Below, one piece after another: positions 48,797-59,764 of a DNA stretch of 64,000 nt (its first letter is position 1; the number at the start of each line of letters is the position of its first letter). The notes under the pieces were generated by a model that was given only the letters and a program-made list of their open reading frames with translations, made no database searches and had not been told where the DNA came from. The stretch lies in the NCBI GenBank assembly GCA_030704615.1, contig CM060732.1, forward strand, positions 54,109,053 through 54,173,052, written 5' to 3'. The position numbers and the translations under genes are program-made. Source of the DNA: Takakia lepidozioides. Taxonomy: Eukaryota; Streptophyta; Takakiopsida; Takakiales; Takakiaceae.

Positions 48797-49073
48797 TTTT
48801 TTTTTTTTAAGAGAAACACCTAGGAGCGACATCTCGCAAATCAGGCCCCTTAATTATAGTGAAAGGAGAAAATAACCTCGCCGTGAAGGCTTTCGAATGG
48901 GACACTTGCCATGTCAAAAATCCATTTTTTTCCCGTTATTTTCCTTTGTAAAGGTAGCCAAAGGTTGAAATTTTGCGAAAACGCGTCGGGGAAAAAAACA
49001 ATGGAGGATGACCCTCGCAGATCTACCATAGACCATTTTCTCTTGTGCTTAGGCCTAATCGTCTCGGATTTCA
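48797..49073 (-). repeat. LINE family D 3' tail, inverted copy
   Basis: On the minus strand, AAGGGGCCTGATTTGCGAG, GTCGCTCCTAGGTGTTTC and a poly(A) run (T-run at 48797-48812) match the plus-strand tail at about 51740-51905. Upstream similarity (GTGTCCCATTCG, GGTTATTTTCTCCT) extends to about 48915; the boundary towards LINE C is approximate. Confidence 0.65.
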
Positions 49074-51600
49074 CTTTTTTGGTATGGAAGTCTTGTATAG
49101 CTTTATAAAAAGACCCAAGTGGGGTGACTGTACAAAATGGGTAAAACTATCCCAAAGGGAAGAAGCAAATTCTCATAGAGCTAGATATAATGATAAGCAG
49201 AAGTCAAATTGTTGTAGTATCACCTAATGCCTGAAGAAGGTCAGATAACAAGAAAGAGGGTGGGTCAGAAAGTGCCGGGAGGCGAAATGAAGCTGCTCCG
49301 GCAACCTCTGCCCGATGCAAAATGGATAAAGCTTGAGCCTTTTGTAAAGCAACAGAGACTCGTTGTCTAAAGAAAGCTATAAGAACAGAGACATATGGGC
49401 TTCCAAGGCATTTGTTTTCAGCTGCGCGATGGGCACATGTACAAAGGAAGTCGTTGAACTGATGATGCAAGCAACCGAAGATCTCGACCGTCAAATGGAG
49501 GAATGTGTCTGCGGGGGTGATGTTCCCGATAGTCGCGCTCCTTCCCTTGTGCGGCTACTCAAGCAGCAACTCCCTGTGATGAGGCTGTGCATGGAAGGAG
49601 ATCTGCCCTAGTAGGATCAATGATGACCCCGTCGTGAGATATAAAAAGGTCAATGCACCGTCGTGTGAAAGATCGTGATCTGGAAGTACGTGCATCTGCT
49701 CTCGAAGGACATGAGCCCCTGCATCACGAGCAACCGCAGCTACTGCATCGCGGACGACATCATGAGTCGCAGTGCGTTCTCCGCCGCAAGGGCAACAAAG
49801 AATATGGACACCAAGTGGGTCGATAGGATGGCGACAAATACACCGTTGTAGTCCTAACAGAGAGGGATGCGGAAGACCCAAGTTTAGCGCGAAGGGAGGT
49901 GGTAAATACAGCTAAGGACATACGGAATGGTGTTATGGCTGGTCGTACCGTGAGCCGGGCGCCTGCTGCTCCTCACTATCAAATGTACCCGGGCATAATA
50001 GACGACCAAAAATCCCCATATCAGTCGTATTAAAGGAAGACAAAAGCTCCAAAAACTGGGGACTTGGGAGGAAACAACGTAAGAGATAAGAAGGTCGGTG
50101 TAGAAAGTATTTGGTGAGAATGCCATGGGTTACTTGCATATCCCCTAGTTTGGGAAGAAGCTCTATATGGCTGGTATCATATAGCAAGGCGTCTTGAAGG
50201 AAAGATGTTGTGTAAAAGATAGTGCCAAGAGGAACACCTAACACTCGAATACCTTCAGATGGTGCTAGAAAATCGGTGGGGGGAACTAAATCTGAAGGCA
50301 GACCAGAGGGTGACCATATTGTGGACTTGCGGGGTTGAACAGTGAGCCCTAGAGAGTGGAGTTGATCAGCAAAGTGATGGAAAGTCAAGAGGAAATCACT
50401 GGGAGGGCCAGTGATATGTGTATCATCAGCAATAGAAAGAAATATACAAGATGGGAAGGCTTGGGCAGAAGAGCGAAGAGCTCGGAAGTGTGCAAAGGCA
50501 AAAAGAGGTCCCCGTAATGGGTTACCCTAACGTGTACCTACTTCGACTAAATAACTGAAAGCTCTCCAGTACGGGCATGATGACTACAAAATAAAGGGGT
50601 GGAAGAAGCATAAAATAATATTCTCACAAAGGGAATGAGTTGATGGCATGCGCCGCCGGCTGATCGCAATTCCTGAAATATTGCTGCTCTGGAAACCGTA
50701 TTGAAGGCGTTGGCGACATCCATCTGAGGATGATCCAGTCTGGATAAAGGTCGAGGGAAGCACGAATCCTATGCACCACTGCTTCACAACCTCCTGGGGT
50801 AGCGATCCCAATCTGATAGGGAGAGAAGTAATAAAAAAGACCTCCCAAAATTGAATGCAAATAGACCGGCTCACCAAACAATACAGAACCTCCTCGACTG
50901 CCATAGGCCGAATCCCACCAGAAGTCTTGACTTGGAACAGCTGGGAAAAACCACTAGCAGAGTCTGTGGATTGAGACAGACACGGAGATGTTCATACACC
51001 AATCCAGATGGGCCAGCTGCTGCAAGATGCGGGCTACAAGTGAACGCCTTTATGAAAGTATCGCGATCCAATTGAAGGTCCTCATCGGATTCAAAGTCCT
51101 CCACAAAGGGGGGAAAGATGGCGTCTGCAACGGGGTGGAGACACTCCAAAGCTGTGACAATATCAGCCGAAGGCGGTGCTAGGGTAAGAGGAGCATAGCT
51201 CGGGCTGCACGAGAATATTCTCATCCCCGGCCTAGCATAAGACTCCTACGAATACGCATGTGAACGGATGGAGTGGGCTGGCGTGGACTGTCATGAGCTA
51301 TTCACGCCGCAAGTGTTTGTGCACGTAGATAGTGTTCGTCCTGAAGGGTTTCCTAGTCCCCAGAAAGAAAACGACGAATACGGGCGCACATCTCGCGATG
51401 TCCGGATTCACCACCACGTAGAGGCAGAACTAGACACCATTGAGGGAGAAGCAGAAAATTGTGCCATGCAACAATGTCATAAGGGTCCCGAGCAAGGCGG
51501 TCCAAAGGTAAGCGAAAAGTATGATGTACCTCCCTTCGAAGTGCCATTGGAATGCAAGTATAGAGCCGAGGACGAGGCAAACCTAGATGATTTCAAGTGA
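49074..51600 (-). mobile_element. LINE family C copy 1 (reverse transcriptase plus Cys/His C-terminus)
   Basis: Minus-strand pieces in order: LLLPQWCLVLPLRGG (near 51450), AAAGPSGLVYEHLRV (near 51000), a fingers/palm part with frameshifts (50580-50880), motif C as SIADDTHITGPPSDF (near 50430), LGLTVQPRKSTIW, GIRVLGVPLG and then CRHPIDPLGVHILCCPCGGERTATHDVVRDA. The RT Asp pair is present (ADD), but the frame is broken at several points. The 3' UTR (49074-49210) aligns with that of copy 2 at 62.35-62.48 kb, including ACAGTCACCCCACTTGGGT. The clade is not assigned. Confidence 0.85.
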
Positions 51601-51639
51601 TCTTCCCTCTTCTCCTTCTTCTCTTTCTGTTGAAGTTAC

Positions 51640-51908
51640 ACTAACCTTTTGGGACTGCTTCTCCTTTGACACTAATCTGCAAAGAAAGATGATAATTTCA
51701 ACCAACAATCAGCCAGACGATTCTGGGGTCAAATCTTGCTACTGACAGGTGTGGTATGGTTCCTGGGTGGTGCCCCATTCCTACGCCTCATGGCGGGTTA
51801 CTATGAAAGAGATTATTTTCTCCTCTCACTACTAAGGGGCCTGATTTGTGAGCTGTCGCTCCCAGATGTTTCCCTTAAGAAAATAAAAATAAAAATAATA
51901 AAAATCAT
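51640..51908 (+). repeat. LINE family D 3' tail with poly(A)
   Basis: The plus strand carries AAGGGGCCTGATTTGTGAG, CTGTCGCTCCCAGATGTTTC and an A-rich tail with T interruptions (51878-51908). It is the inverted partner of 48797-49073, so LINE C copy 1 is bracketed by two outward-pointing copies. Confidence 0.65.
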
Positions 51909-52087
51909 AGGCCGTCATTATGTGTGAGAGAGAATGTATTCATAAGGGGTTTGCCATAGCCTTGTGGCCGTTGAGGGGCGTTGACCCCTCTCCCAGTTTC
52001 AGCGGAATGCAAAGGGACATAAACGGACAATTAATAGAGTCTTCCTGATAAGTGTCCTCTAGAAATTCCTTCACATAAACCTCAATC

Positions 52088-55000
52088 TTTTTTTTATTTT
52101 TTTATTTTTTTAGGAAAAGGGACGGAGGCCCTTTTAACCCTTAAGTTCCCAAGCCCTTTTTTGACTTTTTACCAATTTTGGGTACCCAGCTGCACTAAAT
52201 TGCCCCTATAAACCTACCAAGAATCATTGAGAGATTCCAGCCTTATAGCAGGGCCCAGCTCATTTATGCATGACATACCAAAAAATGAGCCAAGTCCACC
52301 GTGGAAATTGTGAGATTATAACGGTGGCCCAGACCTCAAATATCATGTCCCAAAGAAAAAGTGAGAAAGAAATTGGTTTGACCAAATCAAAACCTAGCTT
52401 TATCCAATTTTGCTTGCCCCAAGACCCACCATTTCCAAATCAATAGTGGAGTGGCTATGACCCCACTAAATTGCAGGTCCAATTGATTTTTTCACTTATG
52501 GTTGCTTTGCATGCAACATGGGGGTTGAAATCTCAAAATTGACAAGAGAAAATGTGCCTCCAAATGAAGTACTTTTTTTTTCTACAAATTCTTAAAAGCC
52601 AATGGTGGATGACATGGATGGTAATGCTCACACACCACAAGGTGAAGTGCTTTTTCTAAAATTGCTAATTTTCTGCCAAAAATGGCCTTTGGAGTGTAAT
52701 CTGTTTTGGGCTTGTTTACCTGCCACGTCAGCGGTCAACAAGCCCTTTTCAGGCCCAAAACGGAAATGAGAGATCTAAGATATTTTTTGTAGGTCGTAGC
52801 TTTTGTTTTTTTTCAATTTTTGTTTTTTGCATCATATTCGAGACAAATCCCTTGTCATTAAAGCTTCAGGAGTGGGGCCCATCAGATTAGATCTGCAAAA
52901 ATTTGGTCCAACTGCAAATTCAAAGTGACCGGATTCAGGTGGCTTGGGAACTTAAGGGTTAATCAAATTAAATAAAGGAGATTACAAAATGGTGGAAAAA
53001 ATAACCACCTGGGGCCGTAAGGACTTACTGATGGGTTGTCATCTGAACATTTGGAAATAGCTGCACACAATACCACCCAAGTCTTTCTCCCCTCAGTCAT
53101 CAGATCAAAGTATATATTAAACAGTGTAGTTCTGATGCTGGAGGGTGTCCCCTGCCTGAATTTGCATCTGGATTTCCAGATATTCCAAAGCAAGTGGGCT
53201 CTGATGCAAGACCAAATTGGGTAGGTTAGGGTCGAGAAGCCAGGCTGATTATTCAACAGGAAGGGGGTAGGGTATTCCAGTTAGAGTAGAAACGGGTGAT
53301 CAATCCCCAAACTTTGCTAGCCTGTGGGCATTGCACCAGGCTGTGCTCAATTGTTTCCAGATGTTGAGTACAGCAGGGGCAGTGTTGCGGGCCTTCTAGA
53401 GTGTTTGCACTGACAGGTAATATTCTGTGGGCCACCTTCCACAGGAAGGCCGATACCTTGGCTGCTCTGTTTTTCTTCCATACTTCCTGCCAGATAGTGT
53501 TCCAGCTTGTGTTGTCCCCCAAAACATGCGTCCATTTCTTCTTCTATTTGAGGTTGAAGGAACATAGAGGTGAGAGTATGGAATACCCCTTTTTGACAGT
53601 GTATGCGAAGAATGGTGACTTGGCTGTATCCTTCCAGTCCACTCCGCCAGGTTGAATTGCAGTCCCTGTAGAGGGTGCCTGAGGAACCAGAGGAAGGAAG
53701 TGCTGCTAACCCAGTGCATAAGATCACCAACAGGGGGTTGAGGGTTGCAAACCCCATCCCCAGCAATGACCCTAATTGGGACCCAGGTGAGGACATTGGT
53801 TTCCTGCTGCCCAATGTAACTCAGTATACCAGTGTTAGCCACATGAAACTCTAGCCCAGAAGCGAGATCACCATTCAGATATAGCACCAACATGACTCTT
53901 GGTGTGCTATGATTGCCGTCTGCCAACCAGATTGGAGTACTGTGTTGGTTGATGCTCTCTCTCAGCAGAGCCAGGATGTATTCCGGGATCTGTTGGGTGA
54001 TGGTGTCCCAATACTTGGCACGTCTGGATCCCACCAACGAAGAAACCTCTTGAGCCGAGATAAACTCCCCATTCTCCCAGATGTTTCCCAAGTGAGTGAA
54101 GCCTTTACCTTCCCAGTGCGCCCATCTGGGTTTGAGTTGAATGAGGCTTGCAGATTCGAGGTTATGGTTCCCAAATAATGGTTGTCTCAGGCATTCAGCC
54201 TTGCTTTGTGGCCTGCGCAGGGTTAGGTGTCCTCTTAGGAGTGTCCACGCTTTCCAGATTGACTGCCATGCAGGTGAGCCCAGGGCATACTTCATAGTTT
54301 TCCCTCGAACAATCCATCGCAGGGATGGGATCCAGAGCTTGGATGAGCTCGGTATGGAGCCGGTAAGATAAGCTGCACCAGCCTGCTCCATGGTGAGAGA
54401 TTATGAATGAGAGCTCAAGGAACCCATTTAGCCAGCAAGGCTGCAATTTGTTTACCTGGATCCAGCAGACCCAAGCCACCATTCTTCTTGGGTTGACATA
54501 GTTGATCCCAGGAAAGCAGAGCCCGCCTGATGGGGGCATCCTTGGTGGCTCCCTACAGAAAATTCCTAACCAGAGACTTGATCTGCTGTACCAGCTTAGA
54601 TTCAGGAGCCTACACTACCGCGAAGAACCAGATGGAAGATAGGAGGATTTAATTGACAACCAGTGCCCTTCCTGCCACCGAGAGCATCGCAGAGCTCCAA
54701 AAAGCTAGTTTTGTTTTCAGATTGTGTATGACTTTGCCAAATCTTTGGTCGTCTGATAAGCCATGCCCAATTTGATGCCCTAAGAGCGTGTGGGATTGTC
54801 CATTCTCCAGCCACCTGAGCCCAAGCTCCTCTCCCCAGGGAGGGCAGTGACTTGGCGTGCTATCACTTTGATGACGAGAGAGACCCACCGATTTCTGCCA
54901 GTTGATGCGCATCCCAGAGGCCAGACAGAAGGTATTCAGCGCTTGCAGGGCTCTATCAACGTTTGTTTTGCTTGAATTGTCCAGCAGCAACGTCCTGTCA

Positions 55001-55135
55001 TCTGCATACATCGAGACCTTGACCATATTCTGGTTGTGCGTGTGGGGGGGTGGGAGATGAAGGCCCACCACTTCCTTTTTAGCTTCCAACAGGTGACCAA
55101 GGCTGTCGGCAGCAATCCCTCCGGTTGCCCCTGGC
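52088..55135 (-). mobile_element. LINE family B copy 2 (RT palm through zf-RVT), carrying a nested element
   Basis: On the minus strand the RT motif C region reads VSMYADDRTLLLDNSS (near 55000), followed by INWQKSVGLSR and a long connection region (ORF 53396-54391). The zf-RVT domain comes next (FLWKVAHRILPV, HCPCCTQHLETIEHSLVQC, LLWNIWKSRCKFRQG, MTEGRKTWVVLC). The 3' UTR has GGTGGTTATTTTTTCCACC as in copy 1 and ends in an A-rich tail (T-rich at 52088-52111). A frameshift lies near 53650, and the 5' end is truncated at about 55135 against LINE A copy 3. The tail is interrupted by the TTAA element at 52138-52958. Confidence 0.88.
52134..52962 (-). mobile_element. TTAA-flanked non-autonomous DNA transposon, copy 2 (piggyBac-like MITE)
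   Basis: An 821-bp element (52138-52958) has perfect 18-bp terminal inverted repeats, CCCTTAAGTTCCCAAGCC, and is flanked by TTAA at 52134-52137 and 52959-52962. It is an inverted, diverged copy of 24554-25373. It lies in the 3' tail of LINE B. Taking out the element and one TTAA gives TTTGATTAAAAGGGCC on the LINE strand, which lines up base for base with TTTGATCAACAGGGCT in LINE B copy 1. This defines the empty site. No open frame resembling a transposase is present. Confidence 0.88.
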
Positions 55136-55149
55136 CCCTTTCCTCAATC

Positions 55150-55990
55150 TGCTGTGTGCTATTTCCCCAATAACTAGACACCTGGGCTTTTCGCTCAGCC
55201 TCGAGATTTTCGAAGTTGGTAAACAGAGGTACAGGAACAAATCCCTTCACGGATTTGAGGAGGGTGTCTCTCTGGTGAGAGAACCCAGGACAATGAATCA
55301 GAACGTGGATATTGTCTTCACGTTGGCCTCAGAAGGGGCATTTGCAATCCCCCTTTCCTCTCTGCGTCTATTTACTGTTCAAAGGCAGGCTTGCCGCCCT
55401 CCGTTTAAATTTCAGTCTAGTTCAGGGATGTTCTCTGTCTAACTTCATTTTCATCAGACAACTTCCTGGCACAAGACATGGCTTTGGACACTGCAGCCTC
55501 GAAGTCAAAATTATCCGGCAGGGTAAAGACTTGCGGACTCAGATCAGATCAGATTCAGATCCTTGGAAATTTCTTCTATCCTCTTCAGCGAGGACTGAGA
55601 CTGTCTAACAGGGCGATCCTGCTTCCAAGATATCGAGTCGATTAACTTAAGAGCTGACCCCACCATCTGAGCTTGAATTCATCTCACATTTAGCTGTTTT
55701 GGAGCCTGCTGACATGCACTCCTATGAGCAACCCCACTTGAATCGATTCTAGAGACTTCGCCTGGTTGGAGATATCGACCCACACTGCAGATGCGTACTC
55801 ATCGTAGGCCAAATCTAGCGGCACAGAATGGTTTTTATGACTTAAGAGTTGATCCCTCTGCAGTAGAGAAATTTAGTACGCTTGGCGCTTCCCAGATTGA
55901 ACGACTTTTTGAATATGCGCTTTCCAATTACAGTTGGAAGAAAATTCAACGCCCACTGTACTGGGAAGCGCATATTCAACATGTAGCTCA
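55150..55990 (-). mobile_element. LINE family A copy 3, 3' fragment
   Basis: The sequence at about 55190-55440 aligns with 18.66-18.85 kb, sharing TGGTGAGAGAACCC and CCTTTCCTCTCTGC, and onward through the zinc-knuckle region. The minus strand at about 55920 reads VGVEFSSNCNWKAHIQKVVQ, as in the RT thumb of copy 1. It is truncated and frameshifted. Its upstream edge has a short foldback and runs into a GA microsatellite. Confidence 0.8.
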
Positions 55991-55994
55991 TCAA

Positions 55995-55997
<3 letters not shown>

Positions 55998-56049
<52 letters not shown>
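55998..56049. repeat. (GA)26 microsatellite
   Basis: A perfect GA dinucleotide run of about 52 bp, directly beside the edge of LINE A copy 3. Confidence 0.95.
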
Positions 56050-56051
<2 letters not shown>

Positions 56052-57756
56052 CTAACGAATGCAGGGGCATAGCTGGGGTGGAATGGGAGATATCATTGCA
56101 CACTGACCATGTTTTCATAGCCCCAAAGCTTTAGTGAAACTAACAAAAATCCTGCAAGGGACCCCAGCAACCTCTGCTGTCAAACCCACTCATTCCAAGA
56201 GCAGAATGAGGTTTCATTCTGCTCACTTACTATAGCCTTTCTACACTGTTACCATCTCCAAAGTTTCACGCTATGTCCGTCATTTAGTCGGGGATGCTTA
56301 AGCATATAGCTCCCCTGGCGATTCAAACAAGAGCATATATGCACAGATTCTTTGATCTTTATCTCCGCTCCGGCGCTCTTGCACCAGGCTACAAACATCC
56401 CGTAAAGCATACACCCAGACACCTCACGCGCTCCAACAGGATACAACACCGGAAAGCTTACATACAGACAGACAAACTGCAGCAGTAAGAATTAGCAGCA
56501 ATGTGAGCTTTTGATAAGTAGAGCACGCGCATGAGGTAGCACATGCCCCGTGGAAGAAGCTCTACGGTTGTCTGGCCGCTGCCAACCATTTTCATGGGGA
56601 GGCGTTTTCTCTAGGCACCTGTACAGAGAGAGTCCCACCCAAAGAATCTCTAATCTGCATAGTGCCTGCAAGCAATGTGCAATTTCAGTCATGTACCATC
56701 CTCTATCACTAACAGTGGAAGATTGTAACTTCGGCACATCCCCTAAATCCAAAGCCAGATCTAAGAAGCAACTCAATGTAACGATAATACACCTATGAAG
56801 AAAGGTCATTGCGACGCAGGACTCTCATCGCAGAACACAGCAAGAAACATGCATTTCCATCAAGAGGTCAGACAGGAAGAGTCCCGAACTGCTTCTACCA
56901 CTTTCGAAGCAAGCAAGCTAACATTCGCAGTTGTCAACTACGAACTACACGAGATAATGCCAGAAATGGTCGGACGACTCACATAGACAGGTCTGACGCA
57001 TCTATAGTTCAAGGAGGATTTGAGCTCCAGACTAAGCCTGGGTAAAAATGAGTCAATTGCCTTCAGAATCGAAGAACTTTGACACAAAATGAAAGACAGC
57101 TAAAGCTTCAAAGGATACCTCGAGGAATTTGGTGAAGGAAAGAGCACAAGTCTGTAAAAGAAGAGAGGTTGCGGCTACTTTATATACTGGCGGTGGAACT
57201 AGCAGCAGAACTGTTTTCGGATTTTATAGCTAGGGCTAGGGTTAGGGTTAGGGCGTAACGCTTTCAATGCAAGGAGCGATTCGGGCATATGAGAGAGAGA
57301 GAGAGAGCGCATTACTGCCGACAGATCCATTGAAGACGGGTGACAAGATTTCTGAGGCTGACTTGGTGCGACCATCTCCGTATATCCTGTTACCGGTCTA
57401 GGACAGGAATGGAGGAAATTTTAATATAGTAGTGTCCGGGTGTTGGGAATTGAGTTGGAGCAGGTTCCAAGTGAAGTTGTGCATTTTGCAGGTTGAGTGG
57501 AATTCAGATGTTCGGAGTATTGAATCCCGGATTCAAAGTATTTCAGCACATCAGAGAGTACAAGGACTGCGTTGTTGATGTCTTGCGAGACCCATAGAAG
57601 TTGCAGTCTGGAATGTTGGCACTCAGAAAGATCTAGAGAAGGTTATGGACATTTTTTACTCTCTTTCGACCCCAATTTAGTTGAAGCGTTGACGTCTCTT
57701 CGTCAAGAGCTTAGACGCAAGCTTTATTGCACTTCAGATAGGCTATCCAGACAGAC
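56050..57756. other. Intergenic region between LINE debris and CCDC174-like gene
   Basis: No protein is recognised on either strand. It includes a minus-strand TATA/telo-box promoter candidate at about 57165-57256 and a short (GA)n at 57291-57307. Sequence to the left of about 57150 on the minus strand could be the 5' UTR and first intron of an unidentified transcript. The CCDC174-like promoter and 5' UTR lie to the right. Confidence 0.45.
57165..57256 (-). promoter_or_regulatory. Candidate minus-strand promoter: telomere-repeat box plus TATA box
   Basis: On the minus strand CCCTAACCCTAACCCTAGCCC (57233-57253 on the plus strand as GGG repeats) is followed about 45-60 bp later by CAGTATATAAAGTAG and then a pyrimidine-rich CCTCTCTTCTTTTACAG. 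Telo-box motifs upstream of a TATA box are common in plant promoters of growth and translation genes. No coding sequence is identified downstream on that strand, and the CCDC174-like gene starts 500 bp away on the other strand. Confidence 0.5.
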
Positions 57757-59764
57757 ATGGAAGAATTGAAGGATATATCGACGGAGACTGGGAGGGTGAA
57801 GAACGTGACAGCAGGCAAAGACATGCGTGTAGATTCAATGGGGTGGCTTACAGAATCGGCAGTTATGCCAAAGAAGCAGAGGATCATAGAAGGGGTTGGG
57901 CCGTCGTCCATTGTTGAGCTCAAAGCACAGCTGTACCGCACCCAAGAGGATGCTAAGCGCGCGAAGGAAGGGGGTGTCGATCTCGAGACACAAACTTCTC
58001 GCAAAAAGGTTGATGCATTCTCGAGGAAGAATGTGGGAGTTGAGGAGCGTGCTAACAGGTTGGACTTTCTCGCCAAATTCCATGTCTGGGTCTGTTACCA
58101 GCTGGATTGAAGCTCTTCTATACTGCGTTAAGTGCATCTCTACATGCTGAAGAGATCATTTCGAATGAGAGCATAATTCGCCAAAGCACAGCTAGAATAC
58201 CTCACCAGTTTCTAGTACCTAGAGTGAAGCACAGTGCTGCACTTCCATAGCAGTTCATAGCATCATTCAATACTGAAGGAATCTGAGGCACTTCTTGGTA
58301 TATGTTATATATCCAGTTGTATTTGCTGAAGGTGAGATATGCTGGCCGACATCTAAACACTTCATAATGTTACATACCACTTCATGGCTAATCCATTGCA
58401 GGCATGTACTGTGGTGTAACTGCTCGATGAGATTCTCAAGGGTTAACATCAGGGTGTTCAGTTACACTGGCCTATGTGTATCCACAACCTATGTTAAGCT
58501 GAACAGTTTGTGAACCAAACAAAATTCATTGCAAGAGGGGAGAGGTTAAACTGTGATCTCTCCTGTATGAGAAATTTTTCTCGGCCATATGGTAGTTGGT
58601 CTCTCTCTCACTCTCTCTATTGTTCCCTTTGTTAGTAATGCGGTCTGGTCTGAAGAACCAACTACCTTAACGCATGGGCTTATCACCGAGAACCCTGTCG
58701 CAGCCCCTTTCACACAGACCTCAACTTTTACCATGTGCAGCTCCCCAGCCAATGCTGAATCGCATACTGCCTAGGCCTCTCTTACCTAGCGCATTGTTGC
58801 TTGTCGTTGGGGGAGCAAGTGGACAAAACCGACCAGAGGTTCTTTCCACTCACATGTATAGAGGTTTATCTACAGTTTCGTGAAGAAGGACAGTGCAATC
58901 AGCTATCCTCCCTGAGCTGTTAAGGCTCCTAGGAGACCGCGTGGAGACTCCACTACAGTGTGTGTGTGGATTTGAAAGCCTGCAGCCTGGCCGCCGACCT
59001 TAACACCGGGTTAACTCTTGGAAGTTGATTTGTCTGACAGTGACACTCTGTGGTGCAGGGACAAGCTTTATTTAAAGTCCATAAAAGATGGCTCCAAGAG
59101 CTATGCAGCCCTGGAGAAGAAAGCTGAGCTTTATGAGAAACTGGTCAATGGAGAGGTACCTGATGAAGAAGAGACAGAGAAGTACAGTGTTGATTTTTTG
59201 CGGAAGGGTTTCCTGGAGGATGAGTTCCAAGACATGGAGAGAGAAAGGAGAGGAGAAGATACGGTGGAAGAGAAAGATAGCCTAGAGACGATGGGGCAAA
59301 TGGGCTTGTCAGAGGAGAAGCAGCGAGTGGGTGTAGGCTGGAGGGCAGGGGGTTCTAGTGGACTGACCCAGGAGCAAAAACAAACCATCAGGTATGGCAT
59401 TCTTGAACTCGTTTCCCTTCAAGATAATGGCCAGCAGCCTTAATATATATTAGGTGCAAAACTGCTAGGTCACAGCATGCTGTTGAAATATGGATGCACC
59501 TCGATGGGCACTGAATATGTGAAGGAAAGGGCATCATGGTGTGATGTTGATTGACATCACAGGGAGGTCAACGAGGAGACGGTTGAAGCAAGGGAGAAGG
59601 CTTCAGTTTTGAAGCAACGCCGTCGAATGGCGGCTGAAAAGAATCGGGAGAGGTTGCGCCTTGCCTTTTTGAAGAAGCGGGTTGAAAAACTTAAGGCCTC
59701 TGAGGTTGTCGAAAAGGATGGTCATTTGCAATCACCAGCTGTCAAGGAAACCTCATTGTCATAG
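57757..59764 (+). CDS. CCDC174-like coiled-coil protein
   Basis: Exons 57757-58058, 59059-59391 and 59563-59764 join in phase to 837 nt and 278 aa. The N-terminal part has the family's PSSIVELKAQLYRTQ motif (human CCDC174: ASSLVDLKAELFRKQ) and RKNVGVEERANRD. Exon 2 adds KKAELYEKLVNGEVPDEE and VDFLRKGFLEDEF. Exon 3 encodes a basic helix (KQRRRMAAEKNRERLRLAFLKKRVEKL). CCDC174 is a nuclear protein associated with RNA processing/exon-junction factors in animals; the plant role is inferred. It is much shorter than the human protein (467 aa), mainly in the C-terminal half. The start is uncertain: ATG 57757 is the first in frame, but ATG 57865 (MPKKQR...) would give an N-terminus closer to the family and 242 aa. 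Confidence 0.85.

Noticed and set aside
55791-56118. ORFs with Arg-Glu or Ser-Leu dipeptide repeats
   Set aside because: These are translations of the GA microsatellite and carry no protein evidence. The same holds for the Ser-Leu ORF at 14833-15195.
57228-57256. Interstitial telomere
   Set aside because: Only about three TTAGGG-like units and a plant promoter context; a telo-box is the simpler reading.
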